A stretch of 64,000 nt of DNA from Carnegiea gigantea (taxonomy: Eukaryota > Streptophyta > Magnoliopsida > Caryophyllales > Cactaceae), in contig JAKOGI010002439.1 of NCBI GenBank assembly GCA_029747015.1, forward strand, positions 1-64,000. The letters are read 5' to 3'. Shown here one piece after another: positions 22,221 to 33,363 of this stretch. A program made the translations under genes and the position numbers. The notes beneath the pieces are model-generated. The model was not told the DNA's origin. It was given only the letters and a program-made list of their open reading frames with translations, and searched no databases. Every line of letters begins with the position of its first letter. Positions within the stretch are counted from its first letter, which is position 1.

Positions 22221-22890
22221 GACCAATGAAAGGTGAACAATTCAGAACTGCTTGAATGATGAAAGGTCTATAAGACCGATGAAGGGTCTGCTAGATCTAC
22301 AAAAGGTCTGCTAGACCGGTAAAAGGCCAACAATTCAGAATCGTTAGATATGCAAAAGGTCGGTTAGATGGGCAATGGTCCAGTAAACCGGTGATAGGTC
22401 AACAACTCATATTCAGCAGAGTCACGAAACATGAACTAGGCCAATAAAGAACCTTCTAGATTGATAAAAGGTATGCTGGACTGGTGAAAGATCAAAATTC
22501 AAAACCGCTAGACCGATGAAAGGTCAACAATTCCGAACTGCTAGGCCAGCAAAAGGTCCGCTAGACCGATGAAAGGTCAAAATTGAGAACTGCTAGATTG
22601 GAGAAAGGCCAGCTAGATCGATGAAGCATCAATTAGACCGGCAAAACGTCTGCTAGATCAGCAAAAGGTCAATATCCAGAACTGTTAGGATGGTGAAAGG
22701 TTCACTAGACTAGCGAGGGATCCGCTAGGCTGATGAAAGTTCAGAATTCACAGTCAGTAGACTATTGAAAGGTTCGCTAGACTGGTGAAGGCTTTGGTAG
22801 AACCACTCGAGTGACGAAAGATCCGCTAGATGACGAAAGGTCATTAACTCAGAATTACTAGACCGGCAAAAGATTTCCTGGATTGGCGGA
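22221..22890. repeat. Irregular 20-bp repeat array with a 13-bp spacer
   Basis: Units like GCTAGACCGATGAAAGGTC recur with 20-base steps (for example 22274, 22294, 22314, then 22347, 22367, 22387). After some units a spacer AACAATTCAGAAC makes the step 33. The array runs for about 670 bases with many substitutions. It adjoins an LTR-like segment at 23047. Confidence 0.8.
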
Positions 22891-23046
22891 AGGTCAAAAC
22901 CAAGATCTAGAGCTATTACACAAGCAAGAAGACCATAGAGACAGGAGAAGAGCCGTGTTATGAAATTGAATGGCAAACTGGTAAGCACAAGTGCTTAGTA
23001 ATTTGACATTCGCCTTGCACAGGATCGGTCAAAAGTGGGTGCTAAC

Positions 23047-23577
23047 TGTAGGCACTTAAAGATGGTGTCTTGATTTTATGAAATGCTCGTTGATGAAACT
23101 TATGTCGTAATCTGTGTATTTAGGGGCCAGCAGGATTCATCCATAATTTAACCATAAGAGTAGAGAAACAAATCATTAAAAAAAGGGCCAGCTTAGCCTA
23201 TATCACAAGAATAACACAAAAGTCGGTCGGGTTCTTATATGCCAGGTATGAGGATGCTTCCCTGGTGGTTGGAGGGAACCCACCTGGTATTCTATTCTTG
23301 CTTCTCCACATCTAAAATGTGTCCCAGCTGATAGCATTTTTGCTAAAAAGGTGAAGCCGATGGAATTAATTATATTATAAGATAACTTAGTCTCTCTTTT
23401 TATTTTTTTAATAAGCTCATCTTGTCCTTTTAGGTTCATAAAAAGGGGACTCCCCCTAGGGTTAGACACACCAGGAAAAATGGAGAGGAAGTACTAAAAA
23501 ATCTTGAGAGAAACACATGATGTACTGAGAATATTGAAAGACTTTAAGAGTAAGAACTTCATTAATTATTAAGGAGG
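23047..23577 (+). repeat. Possible LTR remnant with promoter
   Basis: TGTAGGCACTTAAAG at 23047 follows a weak purine-rich stretch. A TATA-like CATAAAAAGGGG lies at 23437-23448, followed by sequence like the start of an LTR transcript. Repeat arrays upstream of the 3' LTR are known in Tat/Ogre-type elements, which would fit. No partner LTR is in the window, so the boundaries and class are inference. Confidence 0.35.
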
Positions 23578-23913
23578 TGTCATTCTGTTGGTCTCCAGAG
23601 TAAAACAAGTTATAGATATCCTAAGGGCAAAACCTAAATTACCCTTTATTCTCTTCCTATTTCCCTCTTCTTCGTTTTATTCAGTTTTTGGGCTTAATTA
23701 GTTTATTCCCTACTGGCTATAATTATTTGAAATATTCTAATGGATTCCTTTAGACTAGCATTATGCTTTCAATTTATTATATAATTTTGTTGATCCTAAT
23801 ATGTTGCATTCTTATCGTTTTATGTGTAATTAGATTTGATTCCTCATATTAATCAGTAGAGACTGATGGTGATGATGGGCAGGGTGATGATGCATTTCAT
23901 CACGTCACAGTAC

Positions 23914-23918
23914 CTTCA
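23914..23918. repeat. Target-site duplication CTTCA (left)
   Basis: CTTCA directly abuts the left LTR of the Sirevirus and is repeated directly after its right LTR at 34828-34832. Five bases is the normal copia duplication length. Confidence 0.9.
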
Positions 23919-25402
23919 TGTTAGATTTTGATCCACAAGGACACAAGAAGGGGGTGAATTGTGTCTACCAATTTTTCGAATTGTTTCAAAAACACTCATA
24001 AGAACTGTTTGGAGTAAGTGTTTCTGGTGAGACAAAGACCAAACTTATTTCAGAACACTCGTGAGACCTATTTGGGATGCTTGTTCTCAGTGAAACAGAA
24101 ACGAAAGTAATTGCAGAAATAGCAAAGAAGACACAATATTTTTATGTGCAAAACCACCTCTGGCCCAACTGAGGTGTAAAAACTACGACCTGCCACTGTA
24201 GGATTTCAGCAGACACTTCCACTAAACCGGGCTAAGCACGTTACAAATATAACTCATGTAACTTAGCCTACCAAAGACTCTCGTTACAAGCACACATCCA
24301 AAGTCTCCCTAGATTAGGGCAAAACACTCACGGACACAATGTCCACACGTCTCCTAAGAGACCACGTCCGGTAGTTTGGACAACCTCTAATCATGATGAC
24401 GGAAAAGAGATAAAGAACACCTTACTTGAATGCTTCTAGATTAGCTAAGTGTAAGGTACAATACAGCTCCTATTATGCCAGGGATGAAGATTCAATTAAG
24501 CACACACTTTGCAGGTTTTTTCTCATAGAAAAATTCAGACTCAAAAAGCAAATTTAGCACATTAAAGCTTGTGAAAACCGGTAGAAAAACCCTTGAGAAG
24601 AATGAGGAAAAATCCTTCTTTAAAGAGAGGGGCGCATTTTTGGTGAAGAAAAAATCCTTATCCCTCTTGAATCCTTGTGCTGTAAGGACACCAAAGAGAG
24701 GAGAACTCTTCTTTCCAAATTGTAATAGGAAATCCCTTGTATCTTTCCATTTATCTTATCCTTCCAAAAGATAAGATTTGTTTGGTGGATATTTTTTAAA
24801 AACTAAAATCAAATCTTTTAACAATATTTGCATTGGAAGAAATCCGTTTTGACTCTAATACTATTAGGAAGGTTATTCCTAATTTGTTTTCTAAAAAATG
24901 ACAGTCACAAAATCCTTTTTTTAAAATTCGTTGAAAATCTAATATAAGCTCCAGCTTCAGAACACTGTAGTCTTTGCCTGTTCTGAGACGTGCTCCTGAG
25001 CCACAAAAAGGATTTTTCAAGATGTATGAAAATTGAGAGTCTTCTTATTGGCATATTAACAAGAATCTAGACTAACATATACCCATTCAATCCTAAGACT
25101 CTTGTTGTCAACTGGACTTCTTATGTAGCTCCATGCTTCCACTCCCAGAACTAACTGGAGTGAGTGTTTTCGAATTCTTCTTCCATAGTTTCATGCAACT
25201 ACTCCTAGGGCTGTTTTGAGGAGTGTTCTCGGTTTCTTGCACATGTTGCTAACTTGATGCTCTTAGCTTATTCAAACTACTCCATGTACTTTCCGGATCC
25301 TATTTTGACGTACAACTCAAGTACAACACATGAGTCACAGCATATTAGACTAGGACATTTGGATTGTCATCATCAAAACGTTTTACATTAATTGAGTCAA
25401 CA
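23919..25402 (-). repeat. Sirevirus 3' LTR
   Basis: This 1484-bp LTR aligns end to end with the right LTR (TGTTAGATTTT... to ...GTCAACA on the plus strand). It contains no ORF worth calling. Confidence 0.92.
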
Positions 25403-25415
25403 ATTTCCCCCTTTT
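25403..25415 (-). other. Sirevirus polypurine tract
   Basis: On the minus strand GAAAAGGGGGAAAT runs straight into the LTR start TGTTGACTC. It is preceded by GCCATCATC, the motif usual in Sireviruses. Confidence 0.85.
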
Positions 25416-25590
25416 CGATGATGGCAAAACAAGTGACCTTAAACCTAAAACAGAAGTCGAAACAGGGCCAGATATGCTTGTGCCAGGATGAACAAAGGCA
25501 CAACTTTATGCAAGATACACAAGCAAGAAGAACAGTAGTGAGAAGTTTAAGTTGAATTGGACAAACTAGTCTGGACTAAGGTCATGCTTA

Positions 25591-25603
25591 TCTTCCCCCT
25601 TTT
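25591..25603 (-). other. Second Sirevirus polypurine-like motif
   Basis: On the minus strand GATGATGTTAAAAGGGGGAAGA repeats the layout of the true tract about 190 bases away. A third GGGGG motif lies inside the env-like frame at 26455-26466. Confidence 0.7.
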
Positions 25604-25853
25604 AACATCATCGAAATAGGGTATGGTAGGCTGAAAGGTCTGAATCCAAGATGGATGCAATCACCACCCAAGGGTAATGTGGGAAATAACAGCGATACAC
25701 TCAAGCGTGCAGTACAGTAAGGATATTGGCCATCCGAATCACGCACAAACAAGTACCATAAGAAACAAACACAGTAGAGCATTCAAGCACAAACCATCCA
25801 AAAACAGTTACAAGCAATAGTCAGAGATACACAATGTCAAGTGTTTGTAAAAG

Positions 25854-27728
25854 TCAGGGAACAATGTTGAAAACAGGCACAAGAATAGGGCTAAATGATG
25901 GAGGAGGGAATTTTGCTGTGGGGGCAGATAGGGCATTCAGAATATCCTTATGGCGTTTTGCATTTACGGCCTTCTCCTCTAAGAGTGCTTTCTTCATGTC
26001 AGTGAGCTCTCCCCTCAGATTGAGCTGATCCTGGAGTATAGTATCGAAGGTTAGACCACTAAAAGTAGAAGACGCACTGAGAACAGGGCTAATGGGTGTT
26101 TGGGGTCCCTGTTTTGAACCTGTATTGCCACCCTTTTCACGTTGAATCCACACCCAACTAAAGTACTGTGCCCTATGTCATCAGTAACCTGGAAGCCCAC
26201 CCTCTTCTGTAGAGGAATCCCAAGGTGCTCAAACACAGAAGTGAGTAAAAACCCATATCCCATATCATGATCCCTTGTAGTGTTGGCTATTCTTCGTATA
26301 TGGCTGATCATGATGGTAGAGAGGTTCATTTTTTCACCCCGATCAAGTAAATCAGTTAGGCACATGTCCATGGGATCAGCAAGGCTGCGTCCCTGACCTC
26401 GGGGAATGATGTTCTTGATAATAAACCAGAATAGTAAACAATGCAAAGACATCATTTCCCCCTTTCGAACAGATCGGAATGAGGACTCATTGGGTTGTTG
26501 GGTGATTTTTTGGGTCAACTCTAACAGCCTCTCATCCCCAAGAGTACTCTTGTCCTCTCGGACATACACATCGAAACCTACAGCAGGAATGCCAAGCATT
26601 TCACCCAACTCACTAGCATCAAAACGAATCTGATGGCCATTGACTGTGCTTGTCACCACCCCTTTGGTGACAGCACAGTTCGCATAAAACTTAGCCAGGT
26701 CTAGGATGGAACACCCTCGGTGAGTGTTGGTGAATAAATCCAACAAACGTTGGGCCTCTAGTTTCTCCAAGAACACCCCAAGGCCCTGTTTCTGAAAGTA
26801 GGCAACCTTAACCACTTTTCCCCTCACCACAGATTTCTGAAGAAAGTGTTCATACCTTTCCCCGAGTTTCATATTTTTCCTAACTTTCTTCTTCTTGGGT
26901 TCATCGGACTCTTCACCCTATTCGGACACCTGTTCGAAGGTTGGTCGTTTCCGGGCAGATTTTTATGAGGGTGTTAGTCTGGTGGGTGTTTTGGAGGTTG
27001 TTCTGGTAGGTGTTTTGGTGGGTGTTTTGGTGGCTGGTCTAGTCTTTAGAACAGGTCTTTCTACTGTATCTGTAGGTAGTGGTAGAATAAGAGCAGGACC
27101 CGAACTTCTTGTTCGGCGTCGATACAGTGAGGTATTGAGAGGGACAATGGGAGTAGTTGGGTTCTTTCTTTGGCATTTGATCCCTGGTTTAGGGGCTGGT
27201 TTTCTTATGAACCGTAAGAGTGGTTGCCCTCTACCAACACAGAATCAGTCTCAAGAACAGGGTCCTTATCAATATGCAAACCAATAAACTCCTCAACTAG
27301 CACAGAATCATTCTCAGGAACAGGATTCTCTCCAATGTAATTAATGAAATTCACAAAATCAATCGACTCATAATATTGATTATCTTTGGAATTCCCAGCC
27401 AATTCATACTGATTTTGTTCAATATGGGATTTGGCAACACTTGGGTTATAGACTACCAACTCCCGTCCCGTTATAGGGTTTACTGTGGGTATACTTTCTT
27501 GGTCCAATCCTACTGGCCATAGGTCTAGACTCATCAAGAATCCTAAAAGAGAGGGATTTATAGAGTAAGAAGTGAGGGACAGGTCATCGTACCCATAAAG
27601 TCGTCGGCCGGTTGTGAAGGTTCTATCGAGCTTCCCGACAGTCTTTTGCTTGTCAATTTGGCACACAAAGAACGGGGTTGAGTAGTCTTGCGCCCAGAGG
27701 AGGTAGAGCTGCCGCGAGTTCGTGCCAT
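25854..27728 (-). pseudogene. Sirevirus env-like third ORF, broken
   Basis: The likely start is the ATG at 27726-27728 (MARTRGSSTSSG), and the frame then shifts. Pieces in order are a Ser/Arg-rich N-terminus, an acidic Asn/Asp/Glu-rich part (27666-27205), a Thr-Pro-Lys repeat hinge (about 26975-27060), and a 273-residue open block (26872-26051). The block has FYANCAV, a GHQIRFDASELGEMLGIP strand and a hydrophobic helix LLFWFIIKNIIP. A final charged coiled-coil-like piece with LNLRGELTDMKKAL follows (26153-25854). The central block resembles the plant-specific domain annotated as putative plant transposon protein. An extra ORF between RNase H and the 3' LTR is known in SIRE-type elements as env-like. 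No signal peptide is visible, and envelope function is not shown by the sequence. Confidence 0.7.
26975..27060 (-). repeat. Thr-Pro-Lys coding repeat in the env-like ORF
   Basis: On the plus strand GGTGTTTTGGTGG-like units repeat about four times. On the minus strand they read KTPTKTPTRTTSKTPTR. This suggests an unstructured hinge that expands by slippage. Confidence 0.7.
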
Positions 27729-28164
27729 GGAAGTAGAATGAAGGTCGAATTTTGTGAGAGGAGGAAGGATTGTGCGGTTATGGAGGAGGAGAGAGAAAAG
27801 GAAAATTTTCGGGGGTTTAAAGAAGGTGAGGGCATGCGTGTTTTTAATTTTTTTTGGGGAGGAGAGAGAAACGGTCGGCTCAATTTAAATGCCCCTTTTT
27901 CAATTCCCGAATTTCTAGGCGTGCCACTTGACATTGAATATTCGGAACAGTCGTCCGAACTGTTCTCAGAGCTTGTTTTTACAGCTAATTGTTTGATGAC
28001 TCAGGACAATAAGGGCAATATCATTAGATCTTAGCAAGTGTCAATAAGTTATATTCCACACATATGCTAATAATAGCACAGAAATTGGGCACAACCACAG
28101 AGTCAATTTATTTGGCCTAAAAGTCGTTTTAACTAGTCAATCATTGGGGGTTAAACAAGCATGC

Positions 28165-29751
28165 TCAAGTCCCTTTGATCAAACCCAATTCAAGTCTATT
28201 TCCCTCAAACTGTTCTGTACTCAGTGCTTTGGTAAAAATATCAGCAATTTGTCTATCAGTGGCATAAAAATTCATTGAGATTAAACTCTTTTCAACATTG
28301 TCTCTTAAAAAGTGATGATGTATGTCAATATGTTTAGTCCTTTTGTGTTGACATAGGTTTTTGGCAATGTTAATTGTACTTGTGTTGTCATAAAAAATAG
28401 GAATGCACCTAGTGTTAATACAGAAGTCCTTGAGTTGTTGTCTTATCCACAGCAGTTGAGCACAACAAGAAGCAGCTGCCACATATTCGGCTTCTGCTGT
28501 GGACATGGCAACGGAGTGTTGTTTCTTGGTTGCCCAAGATACCAAATAGGGTCCGCGAAAGTGAGCCATACCTGAGGTGCTTTTCCTGTCGATTAGGAAT
28601 GCAGCATAGTCAGCATCCACATACCCAATGAGATCAAAGTTGCACCCTCGAGGATACCAAAGTGCTAAGTCAGGAGTGTGTTTCAAATATCTTAAGATCT
28701 GTTTTACAGCCTTCAAGTGTGTTTCTTTAGGGTTTGATTGAAAACGGGCACACAAACCAACACTAAAAACAATATCAGGTCTACTGGTAGTTAGGTATAG
28801 AAGCGACCCAATCATGCCCCTATATAATTTATCTTCGACTGAAGGGCTCCCATCATCTTCAACTAACCTAGTTGAAGGAGAGATGGGTGTGTCTATGGGC
28901 TTAGCCGATTCCATACCAAACCTCTTAATTAACTCCCTGACATATTTTTGTTGATGAATCATAGTTCCATTTGAGGTTTGCTTGATTTGTAAGCCTAGGA
29001 AGAAGTTAAGCTCACCCATCATGTTCATCTCAAACTCACTCGTCATCAAATTTGAAAAATCATCACACAAGTCATTGTTGGTTGCACCGAATATTATGTC
29101 ATCGACATATACTTACACAATCAACAAATGTTCCCCCTTTGTTTTAAGAAACAAGGTATTATCAACCTTGCCTATTTAAAAACCATTATCAATTAGAAAT
29201 TTTGACAAACCTTCATACCAAGCTTTAGGAGCTTGTTTTAGACCATAAAGCTCTTTGTTAAGTTTAAACACATGATTAGGCAATTCATGATTTTCAAAAC
29301 CAGGGGGTTGACTTACAAACACCTCCTCTTTAAGGTATCCATTGAGGAATGCACTTTTGACATCCATTTGGTATAACTTGAAGTCCATGTGCCCTGCAAA
29401 GGCTACCAAGATCCGGATAGCCTCAATCCTAGCAACAGGTGCAAATGTCTCCTCATAGTTGATCCCTTCTTCTTGGTTATACCCTTGAACCACTAGCCCA
29501 GCCTTGTTCCTAGTGATTGTTCTGAACTCATCCAACATGTTCTTGAATACCCACTTGGTGCCAATTATTGATCTGTCTTTTGGCCGTGCTTCAAGGTGCC
29601 AAACCTTACTCATTTCAAACTGATAGAGCTCTTCTTGCATGGCAATAACCCAATCTGAATTTGCAAGAGCTTCATGAAAATTTTTTGGCTCAATGTTAGA
29701 CAGAAACGCATAGAAGGCACAATAATTTCTGACTTTAGACCGAGTTTGCAC
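28165..29751 (-). pseudogene. Sirevirus reverse transcriptase and RNase H
   Basis: The RT starts with the copia block [10 protein letters not shown], then [14 protein letters not shown] and [13 protein letters not shown], up to a stop at about 29176. The frame continues past a second stop, just before YVDD, into 29070-28165. YVDDIIFG itself is intact. RNase H carries VDADYA, AEAEYVAAASC and the C-terminal HIDIHHHFLRDNV block with ADIFTKAL. Two stop codons separate the RT fragments, so no full pol can be made. Neighbours are integrase upstream and the env-like ORF about 440 bases downstream. Confidence 0.9.
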
Positions 29752-29805
29752 CCCTGTGTTAATATCCGATATAATCAGGTTGAGAGGGTGTGAACTCTGG
29801 TGTTT

Positions 29806-30887
29806 CTAAGATCGAGGAGTAAGAGGAGCTGCAGACAGTCTGTCCTGAACACTCGATGAAACAAGGTCTGGATCTGTTCTGGAGCCTGTTCCCACAGCAT
29901 TTCGGGAAGGCTCAGGATGAGTGGATCGGTTTTGTCCTAGATCAGGTTTAGCAGAGCTTCCCCCTGATTGGTTGGCTTCCTGTCCACCTTTTAGATTTTC
30001 TAATCCAGAACTTGTTTCGCCTTTAGGAGACTTACTATTTTCTTCCATGGAGTTTTGATTGAGCGAAGAGTCTTTCCTCATAAGACCCAGTTCGAATTCT
30101 TCATCCTGTACATCATGCTCAACCAAGGAGTTAAATTCATCAAATAATATGGTTTCCTCAACACATAAGGTTCTTTTGTTGAACACTTTATATGCCTTAC
30201 TGTGTGAGGAGTATCCTAAAAATGTGGTTTCATCACTCCTTGGGTCAAACTTTCCTAAGGATTCCTTCCCATTATTATGCACATAGCATTTGCATCCAAA
30301 CACCCTCAAGTGCATGATGTTAGGTTTTCTTCCTTTGAAAAGTTCGTAGGGAGTCTTGTTGAGTATAGGTCTGATCATGCATCTATTTATAATGTAACTT
30401 GATGTATTCAATGCCTCTGCCCAAAAGTTTCTAGGAAGACACTAGCGACAAGCATTGTCCTAGTCATGTCTTCTAGAGTACGATTTTTACGCTCTACCAT
30501 CCCGTTCTGTTGGGGTGTTCTCGAGGTAGAAAAATTGTGATCAACACCATGTTCATTACAATAATCAATGAAGCTTGAGTTTTCAAATTCTTTACCATGG
30601 TCAGACCATAGACTTACTAATGGGTGTCCTACTCTCTTTTCAATTTTCTTAAAAAGCACAAGAAACTTCTCAAAGGATTCATCTTTTGATGCTAAGAATA
30701 AGGTCCAAATGAATCGAGAGTAGTCATCCACTATAACAAACACATACTTCTTCCCACCTCTACTCGTGATCCTCATAGGACCACATAGATCAACATCTAG
30801 GAGTTCAAGAGGTCGGGAAGTGCTTACATATTTCTTTGACTTGAAAGAAGTCCTTACTTGTTTTCCCTTAGCGCAAGCGTCACACAC
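29806..30887 (-). pseudogene. Sirevirus integrase
   Basis: The N-terminal part (30887-30408) carries the CDAC end of the zinc finger and the catalytic core: D in LLDVDLCGPM, D in LWSDHGKEFEN and E in QQNGMVERKNRTL. A frame change near 30410 leads into the C-terminal part (30411-29806) with TPYELFKGRKPN and VFGCKCYVHN, then a long Ser/Pro/Gln-rich linker typical before copia RT. Catalytic residues are present but the frame is broken. Confidence 0.88.
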
Positions 30888-30902
30888 CTTATCATCATTG
30901 TA

Positions 30903-31382
30903 CTAGATGGAAGGTAGTCCGACTACTAGGTCTTTAGAAACAAGTTTGTTCAAAAGAGAAAGACTTACATGACCTAGCCTCTTGTGCCAAAGCATAGCAT
31001 CATCCTCAAGAGCACTTAAACAAGTCACATGATTGTAGGGAAGTGAGAGAACACAAGCTTTATGCACATTGTTGTATCGCTTCCCCCTCAATACAACGTC
31101 ACCAGATTTGACATTGGTAATCAAGCACTGCTTTAAGGAAAATTCAACATGATTACCACGGTCACATAGTTGGGATATGCTTAGCAGATTGTGTTGTAAT
31201 CCATCAACCAAGTACACATTATTAATAGAGTGAGAGAGTGATTTACCCATCTTACCAGTACCGACAATTTTCCCAGACTTGCCGTTTCCAAATGCCACTC
31301 TCTTTCCATCAAAGGCTGTAAGTGAGAGGAAGTTTGATCTATCACCCGTCATGTGCCTTGAGCAACCACTATCCAAGAACTA
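30903..31382 (-). pseudogene. Sirevirus protease and pre-integrase
   Basis: The protease active site FLDSGCSRHMTGD directly follows a TAG at 31380-31382 where a Trp is usual. The pre-integrase block contains MLWHKRLGHVSLSLLNKL. A TAG at 30903-30905 separates it from integrase. Confidence 0.88.
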
Positions 31383-31479
31383 TAGTTGGTTGCCTCCTTT
31401 CACTTTAGCCTGCAAAACAACTAAGTGTTAGTTTTGGGAACCCAGATTCACTTGGGTCACATTCATTTTAATATAGAGA

Positions 31480-33305
31480 TTAACTCATCTTTTTTAATCC
31501 ATATTTGCTTAACATATATAGAGTTTCTTCCATGGCCTTTTTTCTTATAGGGCAGGTATATCGATGATGACCAGTCTTACCACAATGAAAACAGATTATA
31601 TTTTCAGGAAGTCCAACATATTTCTTGCTAACTGGTTTAGTGACATGCCTACTCACAAATCCTAGTCTCTTTTTATTACGGCTATGGTGAGTATTTAACC
31701 AATTAAGAGCTTCTGAGGAGCTATTCCAGCGCCTATTCTGAATAAGGTTAGATTTGGCCTTCTGGAGCTTTTCCTGCAACAGGCTGTTTTTAGTACTGTT
31801 CCTAAGCCTGTTCTGAACTAGGTTAGATTCGGTTTCCTGAAGCTTTCTAAGTAATTTATTGTTCTCACTCTCCAGTAGCTTTATCTTATTCTCCTGTTCT
31901 CGGGGCTCACTTTCCAGCTTTGAGAGTTCAGTGTTTAGTACTTCCTCTCTTTTGTTCATTTGATCAAGGTTCTTTCTTAAGGTAAAAGTTTCTTCATCCC
32001 TCTTAGCCGTGAGGACTTTCTTAGCTTATTCAAGTTCTAGAATGGTCCTTTCAAGCATTCAAACATCCCTTTTTAACTTAGAGCAGGCATTATTAAGTAT
32101 GTAATTCTCAGTGTTCATCGCCTCACATTCATCCATTATAGAAAAAAGTATTTTTAGAATTTTCCTTTTGTTAAAACCACTTACCTTTTCCTTGATCTGA
32201 GACAAGGTTTCATCTGAATCTGAGTCAGTATCGAAATTGCTTTTGGCCATGAGTGTCAATGCTTCAGATTTGTCTTGGGAGCTATCCTCTTCTTCAGAAC
32301 TTTCACCCCATGCTGCCACCATTGCTTTAGTATATCGCTTGGCAGAACCACTCAGCTGTGGTTTCTTTCCCCGGTTTCGGAACTGTTCTAACGCTTGTTC
32401 TTCTTTCTGCATAGAGCAATATTTCACAATGTGGTCGAGCTTTCCACATCTGAAACATCCAGAGGTTTGATCTTGGTCATTGTTCCATGCTTTGCTAGTA
32501 CTCCCCTTCTTGATGCTCTTTCCAACTTTCTTGAAGATTTTCTTGAACTTGCAAGTTACTAGGGCTATTTCTTCCTCGTTTATGTCCGAATCATCACTTC
32601 CCATGGTCTTTAAGGCAAGGCTTCGATCTTTCTTTGTTTCCTCCTTCATCTGGGAGTTCTTCCTCAACTCATAAGTTTGAAAGTTCCTAATGAGCTCATC
32701 TAAAGGGATTTCATCCATCCTTTTTGCTTCCTGGATGGCTGTAACTTTTGTTTCCCACGAATGAGTAAAACCCGTAGGATTTTCCTCACTAATTCTTCGG
32801 TAGTAAAGGATTTTTCCAAGGATTTCAACTCATTAGTGATGTGGGTGAAACGTATATACATGTCCATCACAGTCTCTTTGTCACTCATTTCAAACAATTC
32901 GTACTTTCTCATTAGTAGCTCAATCCTAGACTGTTTGACTTGATTGGTTCCTTCATGAGCCACTCGAAGAGCATTCCATATCTCTTTTGCTGAATCACAC
33001 TCTGAGATGCAAGTGTACTCGTCTGGACCAAGCCCAAAGTATAGCAATTTCTTGGCCCTGGCATTTTTCTCCAATTTCATAGAGTCATATGAGTCAAACT
33101 CAGTTGGCTTCTTAGGAACTGTTTTGCCATCTTCTGTGGTTTTCATTGGAATGTAAGGGCAATTCTCAATGATCATCCATAACTCATAATCATCAGCTTG
33201 AATGTATTTTTCCATTCGATTTTTCCAGCAATTATAGTGTTGTCCATTAAAGTATGGAGGTCGAGTCACAGATTGACCCTCTAAGATTCCTTGTGGTGTA
33301 CTCAT
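31480..33305 (-). pseudogene. Sirevirus gag, broken into three frames
   Basis: The start is taken as the MSTPQG methionine at 33305. The first part (to about 32700) has the copia gag fold with YFNGQHYNCWKNRMEKYI and a C-terminal block around RIELLMRKYELFEMSDKET. A shift near 32710 leads to 32718-32059, with a first knuckle CFRCGKLDHIVKYC and an acidic Ser/Asp/Glu-rich stretch. After a further break, 31959-31480 has a long Leu/Glu/Asn coiled coil with two imperfect internal repeats and a second knuckle CFHCGKTGHHRYTC. A long gag with two knuckles and a coiled coil is characteristic of Sireviruses. Confidence 0.87.
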
Positions 33306-33345
33306 CTTTTCAGGATCTCTCAAGGTGTTGACCTAGGTGTGAGAA

Positions 33346-33361
33346 CTCTGCTGTAATACCA
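33346..33361 (-). other. Sirevirus primer binding site
   Basis: On the minus strand TGGTATTACAGCAGAG lies two bases inside the LTR. It resembles the initiator-Met tRNA site TGGTATCAGAGC with a small internal change. Confidence 0.75.
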
Positions 33362-33363
33362 CT

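Noticed and set aside
22033..22890. Regular repeats as a CRISPR array
   Set aside because: Repeats are diverged, spacers are not unique, and the surrounding genome is plant retroelement DNA.
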